Below are positions 8,580-16,531 of a DNA stretch of 64,000 nucleotides, piece after piece. The DNA comes from an uncultured Altererythrobacter sp. (GTDB lineage Bacteria; Pseudomonadota; Alphaproteobacteria; Sphingomonadales; Sphingomonadaceae), in contig CANLLZ010000001.1 in NCBI GenBank assembly GCA_947492235.1, positions 1,798,001 through 1,862,000 on the forward strand. The letters run 5' to 3'. Under the pieces are notes generated by a model. That model saw nothing but the letters and a program-made list of their open reading frames with translations. It was not told where the DNA came from and did not search any database. The first letter of the stretch is position 1. Each line of letters begins with the position of its first letter. A program made the translations under genes and the position numbers.

Positions 8580-8660
8580 GCGCTCCTGCGGAGGTTAGGA
8601 GCGGGATGCCCCTGCGGTGCGATCAGCAGCTCCTGCCTTCCTGGGAGCACGAGACACAGG
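8580..8660 (+). promoter_or_regulatory. Possible structured leader before the trans-sulfuration gene
   Basis: Two short inverted repeats lie in the untranslated leader: CGCTCC/GGAGCG (8581-8603) and GCTCC/GGAGC (8631-8648), the second ending about 20 bases before the ribosome binding site. It does not match the SAM-I, SAM-II or SAM/SAH consensus as I know them. A role as riboswitch or attenuator is conjecture. Confidence 0.25.
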
Positions 8661-8670
8661 AAGCATTCCC

Positions 8671-10002
8671 ATGACCGACACACCGACCACCGCCGATTCC
8701 GCGCCGGAAAAGCCGACCCCGCGCCGCAATCCCAAGCCCGAAGTGACCACCATCGGCGGGCGCGAATTGAAACCCTCAACCCTGATGATGGGGCACGGCT
8801 TCGACCCGGCCCTGTCCGAAGGCTCGCTCAAAAGCCCGGTCTTCCTCACCAGCACCTTCGCCTTTGAAAGCGCAGCGGCGGGCAAGCGGCATTTCGAAGG
8901 CATCACCGGCCAGCGCCCCGGCGGCGCGGACGGGCTGGTCTATTCGCGCTTCAACGGGCCGAACCAGGAAATCCTCGAAGACCGCCTCGCCATCTGGGAC
9001 GGCGCGGAAGAGGCGCTCAGCTTCTCCAGCGGCATGACCGCCATCGCCATCCTGATGCTGGCCGCGTGCAAGGCGGGCGATGTGATCGTCCATTCCGGCC
9101 CGCTTTACGCCGCATCGGAAGGCTTCGTCGCCAAGACCATGGCGAAATACGGCGTGACTTATATCGACTTCCCCGCTGGTGCGAGCCGCGAGGAGCTTGA
9201 CGCGGTGATGGTCAAGGCCAAGCGCCAAGCCGAGGCGCAGGGCGGCGAAGTGCCGCTGATCTATCTCGAAAGCCCGGGCAACCCGACCAATGCGCTGGTC
9301 GATATCGAGGCGGTGCGCGATGCGCGCGATGCGCATTTCGACGCCGACCGCTGCCCCATCGCGATCGACAACACCTTCCTTGGCCCCCTGTGGCAACGCC
9401 CGCTGGAGCATGGCGCGGATCTGGTGGTCTACAGCCTGACCAAATATGTCGGCGGACATTCCGATCTGGTGGCGGGCAGCGTCGCCGGGCCCAAGCGGTT
9501 CATCGATGCCATCCGCGCGCTGCGCAACACGATGGGCGGCATTGCCGATCCCAACACCGCATGGATGCTGTGCCGCAGTCTCGAAACTGTAGAACTGCGG
9601 ATGCAGCGCGCGGGCGAGAACGCGGCGAAGGTCTGCGACTTCCTCGCCAAGCATCCGAAGGTCGACGGGCTCGGCTATCTCGGCATGATCAAGGACGAGC
9701 GGCAGCAGGATATTTACGACCGCCATTGTCTGGGCGCAGGCAGCACCTTCTCGCTGTTCCTGAAAGGCGGCGAAGAGGAATGCTTCCGCTTCCTCGACAA
9801 TTTGAAAGTCGCCAAGCTGGCCGTCAGCCTCGGCGGGACGGAGACGCTCGCCAGCCACCCGGCCAGCATGACGCACCTCTCGGTCGCCCATGGCCGCCGT
9901 CAGGAACTCGGGATCACTGACGCGCTGGTGCGCATCAGCATCGGCATCGAAGACCCGGACGACCTGATCGCCGATTTCGAGCAGGCGCTGGCGGCGGTCT
10001 GA
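8671..10002 (+). CDS. Cystathionine gamma-synthase / methionine gamma-lyase family PLP enzyme
   Basis: A fold-type I PLP enzyme of the trans-sulfuration group, 443 residues. Visible signatures are FSSGMTAIAILMLAACKAGD (PLP phosphate region), YLESPGNPTNALVDI, AIDNTFLGPLWQRPLEHGAD with the PLP-binding Asp, and VYSLTKYVGGHSDLVAGS with the Schiff-base Lys. The start is ATG 8671 with AGGAAG 8 bases upstream; the ORF extends to a GTG at 8617. The sequence alone does not separate cystathionine synthase, lyase or methionine gamma-lyase. The GGTETLASHPASMTHLSV block suits any of them. An SDR gene follows after one base, suggesting an operon with purT. Confidence 0.88.
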   Translation: MTDTPTTADSAPEKPTPRRNPKPEVTTIGGRELKPSTLMMGHGFDPALSEGSLKSPVFLTSTFAFESAAAGKRHFEGITGQRPGGADGLVYSRFNGPNQEILEDRLAIWDGAEEALSFSSGMTAIAILMLAACKAGDVIVHSGPLYAASEGFVAKTMAKYGVTYIDFPAGASREELDAVMVKAKRQAEAQGGEVPLIYLESPGNPTNALVDIEAVRDARDAHFDADRCPIAIDNTFLGPLWQRPLEHGADLVVYSLTKYVGGHSDLVAGSVAGPKRFIDAIRALRNTMGGIADPNTAWMLCRSLETVELRMQRAGENAAKVCDFLAKHPKVDGLGYLGMIKDERQQDIYDRHCLGAGSTFSLFLKGGEEECFRFLDNLKVAKLAVSLGGTETLASHPASMTHLSVAHGRRQELGITDALVRISIGIEDPDDLIADFEQALAAV

Positions 10003-10003
10003 C

Positions 10004-10771
10004 GTGAGCTCGCCGGACAAACCCGTCTTCCTCGTGATCGGCGCAGGCGCGGGCATCGGGGCCAATTGTGCGGTGCGCTTTGCTGCCGGTGGCTATCACT
10101 CGGTAATGGCGCGGCGGTCCGACAAGGAGGGCTTGCAGCGCTGGATCGACCATATCGAGGACGCCGGCGGCAGCGCCTCCGGTACGTTGATGAATGCCGC
10201 CGAAGACGGCTCTATCGAGGCGCTGGTCGAGCAGGTGGAGGAAGAGATCGGGCCGATCGAATGCGCGCTTTATAATCTGGGCGCGCAGATCGGGGACCGC
10301 CGGTTGGAGGACACGCCGCACAAGACCTTTGAGCTGGGCTGGCGGCTGGGCACCTATGGGCTGTTCCGGCTGGCCAAGGTGTTGATGCCCAAGATGGAAG
10401 CGCGCGGTAAGGGGACGCTGCTGGTCACCAGCGCGACCTCCGCCATGCGCGGCAATGCGGGGCAGCACAGCCACGCGGCGGCGATGGGCGGGCGGCGGAT
10501 GCTGTGCCAGTCATTGAATGCGCAATACGCGCCGCTGGGCGTGCATGTCGCGCATATCCTGATCGACGGGCCGGTCGATGCGCCCGACACGCTGGGCAAG
10601 ATCCTCGCCGACAAATACGCCGAGTACAAATCCACGCGCGGGCCGGACGGGATGATGGACCCGGCGGCCTTGGCCGACACCTATTACCACCTGGCACAGC
10701 AGCCGAAGAACGCATGGACGCACGAACTCGACCTGCGGCCCTATAACGACACCGCGTGGTGGAACCACTAA
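10004..10771 (+). CDS. SDR-fold protein lacking the YxxxK catalytic pair
   Basis: The N-terminal nucleotide-binding motif GAGAGIG and the NLGAQ motif in place of NNAG show a short-chain dehydrogenase fold of 255 residues. Where the family has S...YxxxK, this protein has TSATSAMRG followed by HSHAAAMGG, so Tyr is His and Lys is Met. A classical hydride-transfer mechanism is therefore doubtful; a non-catalytic or altered role is inferred. It starts with GTG one base after the preceding stop, without a clear ribosome binding site, and its TAA overlaps the purT ATG (TAATG), so the three genes look translationally coupled. Confidence 0.8.
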   Translation: MSSPDKPVFLVIGAGAGIGANCAVRFAAGGYHSVMARRSDKEGLQRWIDHIEDAGGSASGTLMNAAEDGSIEALVEQVEEEIGPIECALYNLGAQIGDRRLEDTPHKTFELGWRLGTYGLFRLAKVLMPKMEARGKGTLLVTSATSAMRGNAGQHSHAAAMGGRRMLCQSLNAQYAPLGVHVAHILIDGPVDAPDTLGKILADKYAEYKSTRGPDGMMDPAALADTYYHLAQQPKNAWTHELDLRPYNDTAWWNH

Positions 10772-11931
10772 TGGCGTTTACGGCGAAGATATTGCTGCTC
10801 GGCTCGGGCGAACTGGGCCGCGAGTTTGTGATCTCGGCCAAGCGGCTGGGCGCTTATGTGGTGGCCTGCGACAGCTACGCCGCCGCGCCTGCGATGCAGG
10901 TGGCGGATGAGAGCGAAGTCTTCTCGATGCTCGATGGCGATGCCCTGCGCGCCGTGATCGGGCGGCACGCGCCCGATTATGTGGTGCCCGAAGTGGAGGC
11001 CATCCGCACCGAAGTGCTGGCCGAACTGGAAGCCGAAGGCGTCCATATCGTGCCCAGCGCGCGGGCCACGCAGATGACGATGAACCGCGACGCGATCCGC
11101 GATCTGGCGGCGCAGGAACTGGGTGTAACGACCAGCACCTATCGCTACGCCGAGAGTCTGGACGAAGTGCGCGCCGCTGCCGAAGTCACCGACCTGCCGT
11201 GCGTCATCAAGCCGGTCATGTCGTCCAGCGGCAAGGGCCAGAGCACGGTTCGCTCAGCCGATGAGCTGGAAGCCGCGTGGGACTATGCCTGCGCCGGAAT
11301 GCGCGGCGACCGGGCGCGGGTGATCGTCGAGGGGTTCATCGATTTCGACTACGAAATCACCCTGTTGACCGTGCGCCACAAGGACGGCGTGACCTTCTGC
11401 CCGCCCATCGGACACCGGCAGGAGCGCGGCGATTACCGCGAGAGCTGGCAGCCCACGCCGATGTCGGACAGCGCCATCGCGCAGGCGCAGGACATGGCCC
11501 GCAAGGTGGTCGACAATCTCGGCGGCTACGGTCTGTTCGGGGTCGAGTTCTTCGTAAAAGGCGAGGAGGTGATCTTCTCAGAACTCAGCCCGCGCCCGCA
11601 CGATACCGGCATGGTCACGCTGGTCAGCCAGAACCTCAATGAATTCGACCTGCACGCCCGCGCGATAATGGGTCTGCCTGTGCCCGATCAGGTGCGCGCG
11701 CGGCCTGCCGCCAGCGCCGTTATTCTGGCCGACCGGGACAGCGCGGCATTCGGCTTCTCCGGACTGGCCGAAGCCATGGCGGACGGCGCGGATGTGCGGA
11801 TCTTCGGCAAGCCGGTGACCCGCCCGTATCGCCGCATGGGTGTCGCGCTGGCCACGGCAGGCGATACCGATGCCGCGCGCGAGGCAGCCGCAAAAGCCGC
11901 CGAAACGGTATCGATCACTTACGGCGACTAA
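10771..11931 (+). CDS. purT: Formate-dependent phosphoribosylglycinamide formyltransferase
   Basis: PurT uses ATP and formate to formylate GAR in purine synthesis, an alternative to folate-dependent PurN. The ATP-grasp architecture is clear: N-terminal GSGELGREFVISAKRLG, the VVPEVEAI block, ATP-binding IKPVMSSSGKGQS, the VEGFIDFDYEITLLTVR block, and FVKGEEVIFSELSPRPHDTG with metal ligands. The 386 residues match the family. The ATG overlaps the SDR stop by one base. The 3' end overlaps the tail of the convergent desaturase gene by four bases. Confidence 0.96.
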   Translation: MAFTAKILLLGSGELGREFVISAKRLGAYVVACDSYAAAPAMQVADESEVFSMLDGDALRAVIGRHAPDYVVPEVEAIRTEVLAELEAEGVHIVPSARATQMTMNRDAIRDLAAQELGVTTSTYRYAESLDEVRAAAEVTDLPCVIKPVMSSSGKGQSTVRSADELEAAWDYACAGMRGDRARVIVEGFIDFDYEITLLTVRHKDGVTFCPPIGHRQERGDYRESWQPTPMSDSAIAQAQDMARKVVDNLGGYGLFGVEFFVKGEEVIFSELSPRPHDTGMVTLVSQNLNEFDLHARAIMGLPVPDQVRARPAASAVILADRDSAAFGFSGLAEAMADGADVRIFGKPVTRPYRRMGVALATAGDTDAAREAAAKAAETVSITYGD

Positions 11932-12986
11932 GCTGCCGCCATCTGTGCGCGGCGCAGCTTGGCCTCGCGGAAGGTCACCAGACGCCGCTCTTCCTCATCC
12001 CACAGCGCCAGACGCAGCGCGCGGAAGCTCTGGCGCACGCGGAACCGGTTCACTTCGCTAAGGCCCGGATGCTCCCGCATCACTTCGGTCAGGCGGTAGA
12101 ACGGAATAGTGCTGGCCAGATGGTGCACATGATGCACACCGATATTGCCGGTGAACCAGCGCAGCGGCTGCGGCAGATGCAGGTATGAACTGCCGCCAAG
12201 CGCCGCCTCGTGATACGACCAGTCGGCCTTGCGCTCCCACTTGGCCCCGTCGAACTGGTGCTGGATGTAGAACAGATACACCCCCACCGTGGCCGCCGTC
12301 AGGATCACGGGGAAGAACACCGCCGCCACCACGGCAACACCGAACGCATAGATCAGGCCGGTGGCAATCGCGGCAATCGCCGCATTGGTGGCCATCGCGC
12401 TGACCCAGTAGCGCGCGCCCTCTTTCATCAGCCCGATCGGCAGTCGGTGGCGCAGCAGGAACAGATAGGCCGGGCCCAGCCCCAGCAGGATCAGCGGGTG
12501 GCGATAGATGCGATAAAGCAGGCGGCCCGTCGCGCTTTTCTGGTCGAATTCTTCCACCGTCAGCGTGTCGACATCGCCAAAGCCGCGCCGGTCTAGATTG
12601 CCGGTCGCGGAATGGTGGATGGCGTGGGATTGCCGCCAGCAATCATAGGGCGTGAAGGTCAGAACGCCCAGCGAGCGCCCGATCCAGTCGTTCCACGCCT
12701 TGCTCGGTAGGAACGATCCGTGGCCGCAATCATGCTGGATGATAAACAACCGCAGCAGCAGCATCCCCGCCACCGGCGTGCCGATCAGTGCCCACCAGTA
12801 CCCCGCGCCCACTGCGAACAGCAATATTGTAAACAGCGCCAGAAAAGCCGCCAGTGTTGAGCCAAGTTCCCAAGTGCCGCGACCGGTGCGCGGCGTCATG
12901 AAATGTTTCAGATCGCGGGCCAATTGGCGCGGATCGGGCGAAGCGGGGGTTTGCTCGTTCATGCTGTCTGCGGAGGTACGCGCCAT
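11928..12986 (-). CDS. Membrane fatty acid desaturase
   Basis: An integral membrane di-iron desaturase of 352 residues. The three His boxes are intact: HDCGHGSF, SHAIHHSATG and HHVHHL, with two pairs of hydrophobic helices between and around them. Organisation is that of the delta-12/omega-3-like bacterial desaturase group; the regiospecificity cannot be told. The start is ATG 12986, with a second ATG eight codons later; neither has a strong ribosome binding site. It is convergent with purT. Confidence 0.88.
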   Translation of the reverse strand: MARTSADSMNEQTPASPDPRQLARDLKHFMTPRTGRGTWELGSTLAAFLALFTILLFAVGAGYWWALIGTPVAGMLLLRLFIIQHDCGHGSFLPSKAWNDWIGRSLGVLTFTPYDCWRQSHAIHHSATGNLDRRGFGDVDTLTVEEFDQKSATGRLLYRIYRHPLILLGLGPAYLFLLRHRLPIGLMKEGARYWVSAMATNAAIAAIATGLIYAFGVAVVAAVFFPVILTAATVGVYLFYIQHQFDGAKWERKADWSYHEAALGGSSYLHLPQPLRWFTGNIGVHHVHHLASTIPFYRLTEVMREHPGLSEVNRFRVRQSFRALRLALWDEEERRLVTFREAKLRRAQMAAA

Positions 12987-13127
12987 GGGTTAACTTGTCA
13001 CCCATTGCCCTGCGCGCGTTCGACCAAGCGCAGGATTTTCTCCACAATTGACCATTCTTTAGCGCCTTTTGGCTAGTCCTGCGCGCGACATGCGGCGTTT
13101 GTGCGTGTGCCTACGGAGACAAAAGAC

Positions 13128-14972
13128 GTGGCAAAAACCCTTCCTATCCTGTTGCTGTTCGGCATTCTTGCGATCAGCGCGCTGCTCGATTTTCCAGCCG
13201 GTTTTTACGATGGATATGACGAACCGATGGGCCGAGGGACCCGCATTCTCGGCTCCGTAGTTGCAGTGGGTACAGGGCCGTTCGGACAGTTTGGCGGGGC
13301 AGCGCTTTTTGCGCTGATCGGGCTGGGACTTTCGCTGTTTGTCTTCGTGCGAGATGCGAAAGCCAGCGCCGCCGCCGAACCACAAAGCGATCCCCTTCTC
13401 CCGACTTCGGTCGATGCAGTGCGCCGCCGCCCGCTGGTTAGAGCGGCTGACAACGGCGCAACGCAAGAAAACAATGCACCGGTCGTCAGCGCGTTTGCCG
13501 CCGGTGCCGCTGCGGCCGTCGCTGGGTTAGCATCAGGATCGAAAATCAAACCGGCAACGCCTTCGCAGTCGGATGAACTCGACATGATTTCAGCGATCAT
13601 CGAGGCCAACATGCCGCCCCCGCCATCGGGCGAGCCGCTGCCGCCTGTATTGGACAACGCGCGCAAGAAAACCATCCTGTTCCGCCAGTCGCTTCCCGGC
13701 GGGCCGGAGGACGGCCTGTCCTATTATGGCGGTAAGCCCTTTGGCCCCACGGATTTCGTCTGGCCGCGCGGACGTGGCAGCGAAGGTCCGCCGCTCACCT
13801 TCATCATGCAATGGGACTGCGCGCAGCTCGCGCCGCTGGACGCGACCGGCCTGATGCCGAAAGACGGCGTGCTCTACTGCTTCCTCAATCTCGACTGGGG
13901 CAACCACGAGGATTTCATCGAGGGCCACCATTTTGTGCATCATGCCGGGCCGACCGATGGCTGGGCACCGGTCGAACCGCCCGAGGATCTCGGCCCGCTG
14001 TTCGGTAAAGAAGGCGCATGGCAGATCGCCTACACGACGAACAAGGTGGACGACGCCGACCGCTATGTCCCGCGCCTGATGCCCCGCTTCCCCTTCACTC
14101 CGGTTGCCATCGATTACCCCATGCCGGAACTCGATCCGGAAGAAGCCGACCGCCTGTTCTGGGCGGAAAAATGGATCGCCGACGCGCAGTTCGCCGCGCA
14201 GCATCCCGACGCGCAGGATGGTCCGGTTCGCGATATTGACGCGCCACATGCCGAATTTGGCCGCCCCTTCGCTGCCTTCCCGCACGATTTCGGCGCGATC
14301 CGGATCTTGGCGGCGAGCATGCTTAAGGAGACCCGACCCGGCAAACGCTTCAACACCTACCTCTTCAAGGATCTGTCCGAGGAGGAAAAGAAGGCGAAAT
14401 TGGACGCGTGGTATGAAGAGGCAAAGGAGCTCTACCTCTTCGCCTGCAGTTATCCGATTGGCGGAAAGGTGCCGCAAGACCTCGCCGACCAAGTCTGGGA
14501 ATGGCAGGATGAGCGCAAGGATTTCATCCGTCTCGGGTTCGACAAGACGGTCGAGACCTGCGTCGATCTCAGCCTCGGCGTCAGCAGCGAAGGCCTCTCT
14601 TCCGTTCCGCAGGAGTGGGTCGACAAGGCGATGGAACGCCATGTCTTCGCCAGCGACTACATGCATGACGAATATCACGACGCGGCCAAGCACGGGACGC
14701 GAGACGATTGGATGAAGATGAAGGAGGCGGGCAAGCTAGAGCGTGTTCGCACCATCCACGCGCCCACGCCCAACCACATGTTCGGCCCGCCGAGCTTCGT
14801 GCAGGGTTATGTCGAAGAATATCTCGACACCCACGTCCTGCTGCTGGAACTGACCGGCTATGACGGGCCGGAGCACCATTTCGGCGAAGGCGTGCTGCAA
14901 TATCTGATTACGCCGGAGGACCTGGAAGCAGGCCGGTTCGACAAGGTGGTTTCGGTGCTGAGCGGGTACTAG
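13128..14972 (+). CDS. DUF1963 (YwqG-like) protein with N-terminal membrane anchor
   Basis: The start is GTG 13128 with GGAG about 10 bases upstream. Two hydrophobic helices lie near residues 4-20 and 44-66, then an Ala/Pro-rich linker to about residue 175, then a large domain beginning PVLDNARKKTILFRQSLPGG. Its features SYYGGKPFGPTDFVWPR and FIMQWDCAQLAPLDATG match DUF1963 (YwqG), and LYCFLNLDWGN follows. At 614 residues it is about twice the usual length of the family, because of the membrane part and an insertion in the second half. Biochemical function is not known for the family. Confidence 0.75.
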   Translation: MAKTLPILLLFGILAISALLDFPAGFYDGYDEPMGRGTRILGSVVAVGTGPFGQFGGAALFALIGLGLSLFVFVRDAKASAAAEPQSDPLLPTSVDAVRRRPLVRAADNGATQENNAPVVSAFAAGAAAAVAGLASGSKIKPATPSQSDELDMISAIIEANMPPPPSGEPLPPVLDNARKKTILFRQSLPGGPEDGLSYYGGKPFGPTDFVWPRGRGSEGPPLTFIMQWDCAQLAPLDATGLMPKDGVLYCFLNLDWGNHEDFIEGHHFVHHAGPTDGWAPVEPPEDLGPLFGKEGAWQIAYTTNKVDDADRYVPRLMPRFPFTPVAIDYPMPELDPEEADRLFWAEKWIADAQFAAQHPDAQDGPVRDIDAPHAEFGRPFAAFPHDFGAIRILAASMLKETRPGKRFNTYLFKDLSEEEKKAKLDAWYEEAKELYLFACSYPIGGKVPQDLADQVWEWQDERKDFIRLGFDKTVETCVDLSLGVSSEGLSSVPQEWVDKAMERHVFASDYMHDEYHDAAKHGTRDDWMKMKEAGKLERVRTIHAPTPNHMFGPPSFVQGYVEEYLDTHVLLLELTGYDGPEHHFGEGVLQYLITPEDLEAGRFDKVVSVLSGY

Positions 14973-14990
14973 GCGGCAACTGAGCGGAGA

Positions 14991-15527
14991 TCAGGAGCCT
15001 TTCCAGGCCCGCCGTTCTTCGCCTGCTTTCAGGACTTCGTAGGCGACCTGGATTTTCTGGAATTCCTTGGCCGCTTCCTCGTCGTTCGGCTTCACATCGG
15101 GGTGGACCGATTTCGCCTTCACCCGGAAGGCGCGTTTGATCGTTTCGAAGTCGGTGTCGGGCTCCAGCTCCAGCACTTCCAGCGCGATCAGCTCGTCGGC
15201 CGACCATGTGCCGTCGCCGCTGCCTGCCCAGCCGTAATGCGATGCCTCGGCATAGGCGTTGGCGTCGCGCTGTTCGGTGCGTTTGCGTTCGGCGGCCTGT
15301 TCCTTGTCCAGACCTTCGAAGTAATCCCAGCCCTTATTGTATTCCGCAGCGTGCTTCTGGCAGAAATACCACCGGTCGGGGCTGTTGGGAGATTTGGGCG
15401 CGGGGCACAGGCCCGCCTCGCTGCATCCATGCCGGTCGCATTCGCGCTGGGCCACAGTTTCGCGGCTCGACCCATAGGGACGCCAGCGGGGGAAACCCCA
15501 GTCATTGGAGCGGCCACCCTTAGCCAA
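14991..15527 (-). CDS. J-domain (DnaJ-like) co-chaperone protein
   Basis: The C-terminal 70 residues form a J domain with the essential HPD tripeptide in KSVHPDVKPNDEEAAKEF and the following helix IQVAYEVLKAG. The N-terminal half has Cys/His pairs (CDRHGCSEAGLCPAPKS, WYFCQKHAAEYN) that may bind a metal. Length is 178 residues. J domains stimulate Hsp70 ATPase; the client is not known. The start is TTG, the only start-like codon between the upstream stop and the conserved RSNDWGFPRWR segment. It converges on the DUF1963 gene. Confidence 0.85.
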   Translation of the reverse strand: MAKGGRSNDWGFPRWRPYGSSRETVAQRECDRHGCSEAGLCPAPKSPNSPDRWYFCQKHAAEYNKGWDYFEGLDKEQAAERKRTEQRDANAYAEASHYGWAGSGDGTWSADELIALEVLELEPDTDFETIKRAFRVKAKSVHPDVKPNDEEAAKEFQKIQVAYEVLKAGEERRAWKGS

Positions 15528-15699
15528 GGGCCGTCTCGCATGCTGTTGGTCGGGAAATCATTGCGTCCGATCTAGGAGAATTTGCCTTTCGTGGGAACCC
15601 ATGGGAACCAGTTGCAAGTTGAAATGTTGCATTGCAACGATACGTTCACTGATGAGCGCTATCGCGACGATCAAATTGAAGCATGCCGAGAAGCCCGTT

Positions 15700-15843
15700 A
15701 TGAGTAAGCAATTGTCCGTTTCTGCCTTCGCCAGCATCGCCGCCATGGCGCTGTTCGCGCTGACATCGGGCATGGGTGCGCCTGCCCCGCACAGCGCTCC
15801 GGCAGGCATGGTCTTTTCCGCCCCGACCATTCTGGTCGACTGA
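15700..15843 (+). CDS. Small hypothetical exported peptide (47 aa)
   Basis: An ATG behind GAGAAG opens a 47-residue ORF with a hydrophobic signal-like N-terminus (MSKQLSVSAFASIAAMALFA) and a short tail rich in Pro, Ala and Ser that ends IL VD at the stop. A strong hairpin terminator follows directly. The arrangement of ribosome binding site, signal peptide and terminator supports a real gene. No function can be given. Confidence 0.5.
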   Translation: MSKQLSVSAFASIAAMALFALTSGMGAPAPHSAPAGMVFSAPTILVD

Positions 15844-15846
15844 ACG

Positions 15847-15878
15847 AAAAAGGCCCCGCCGCAATGGCAGGGCCTTTC
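15847..15878. terminator. Bidirectional hairpin terminator
   Basis: Stem AAAGGCCC/GGGCCTTT with a further CGCC/GGCA partial extension, A-rich on the left and T-rich on the right. It separates the small exported peptide gene from the convergent 3' end of pal, and can serve both. Confidence 0.7.
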
Positions 15879-15905
15879 CGTTGTCCTCAATCTTGTGACC
15901 GGTGA

Positions 15906-16421
15906 TCAGTTCACCACAATCGTCACCGCGCGGCGGTTCTGCGCCCACGCTTCCGGCGTCGATGCCAGTGCCGCAGGGCGTTCCTCGCCATAGCTGACAG
16001 TCGAGACGCGGCTCGCCGCGACGCCGAGCGATGTCAGGTAGTTCTTCGCCGCATTCGCGCGCCGTTCCCCCAGTGCGAGGTTGTATTCACGCGTCCCGCG
16101 TTCGTCGGCATGGCCTTCGATGGTCACGGTCACGCTGGGATACTGGCTCAGATACTGCGCCTGCGTCTGCAGGGCGGCGGCATCGGCGCTGTCGATATTG
16201 TAGCGGTCGGTGTCGAAGAAAATGATGTTCTGGCCGTTCACACCGGCAACGAAATGCTCGTTCGTGCCCACACCGGGTACAGCGGGGCCGGTATCGACAG
16301 ACCCGCCACCCGTATTCGGATTGACCGGCGGCGGCGGCAGATCTTCGGGGGCCTGCTTCGCACACGCGCCAAGCGCGAGCGATCCGGCAAGCAGGAAGGC
16401 GGAGGCAGTTCGCAGTGTCAT
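15906..16421 (-). CDS. pal: Peptidoglycan-associated lipoprotein Pal
   Basis: Pal is an outer membrane lipoprotein that holds peptidoglycan and interacts with TolB and TolA. The N-terminus has a lipobox (LAGSLALGAC), then a Pro-rich linker and a C-terminal OmpA-like domain with FDTDRYNID, the GHADERGTREYN motif (the diaminopimelate-binding Asp and Arg pattern) and LGERRANAAKNYL. Length is 171 residues, as usual. It is the last gene of the ybgC-tolQRAB-pal operon, about 110 bases after tolB. Confidence 0.97.
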   Translation of the reverse strand: MTLRTASAFLLAGSLALGACAKQAPEDLPPPPVNPNTGGGSVDTGPAVPGVGTNEHFVAGVNGQNIIFFDTDRYNIDSADAAALQTQAQYLSQYPSVTVTIEGHADERGTREYNLALGERRANAAKNYLTSLGVAASRVSTVSYGEERPAALASTPEAWAQNRRAVTIVVN

Positions 16422-16531
16422 AGGTAGCTCCTCACTTTAACAAACGTCTATTACGCGACCTTCTCGGGACTGTGCGCATTATCCTCGCGCCTGTTCCATT
16501 TTGGGCTTCGCGGCCCTTTCACAAAACGCAC

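Noticed and set aside
7078-8598. 506-codon open frame overlapping the DASS transporter gene
   Set aside because: It is an out-of-frame reading of a high-GC gene; its product is Arg/His/Ala-rich without domains, while the transporter frame has all family motifs.
8580-8660. SAM-II or SAM/SAH riboswitch call
   Set aside because: Hairpins exist, but the conserved core nucleotides of those classes could not be found.
8776-10065. 429-codon antisense frame across the trans-sulfuration gene
   Set aside because: Antisense shadow; no recognisable domain, and the plus strand encodes a complete PLP enzyme.
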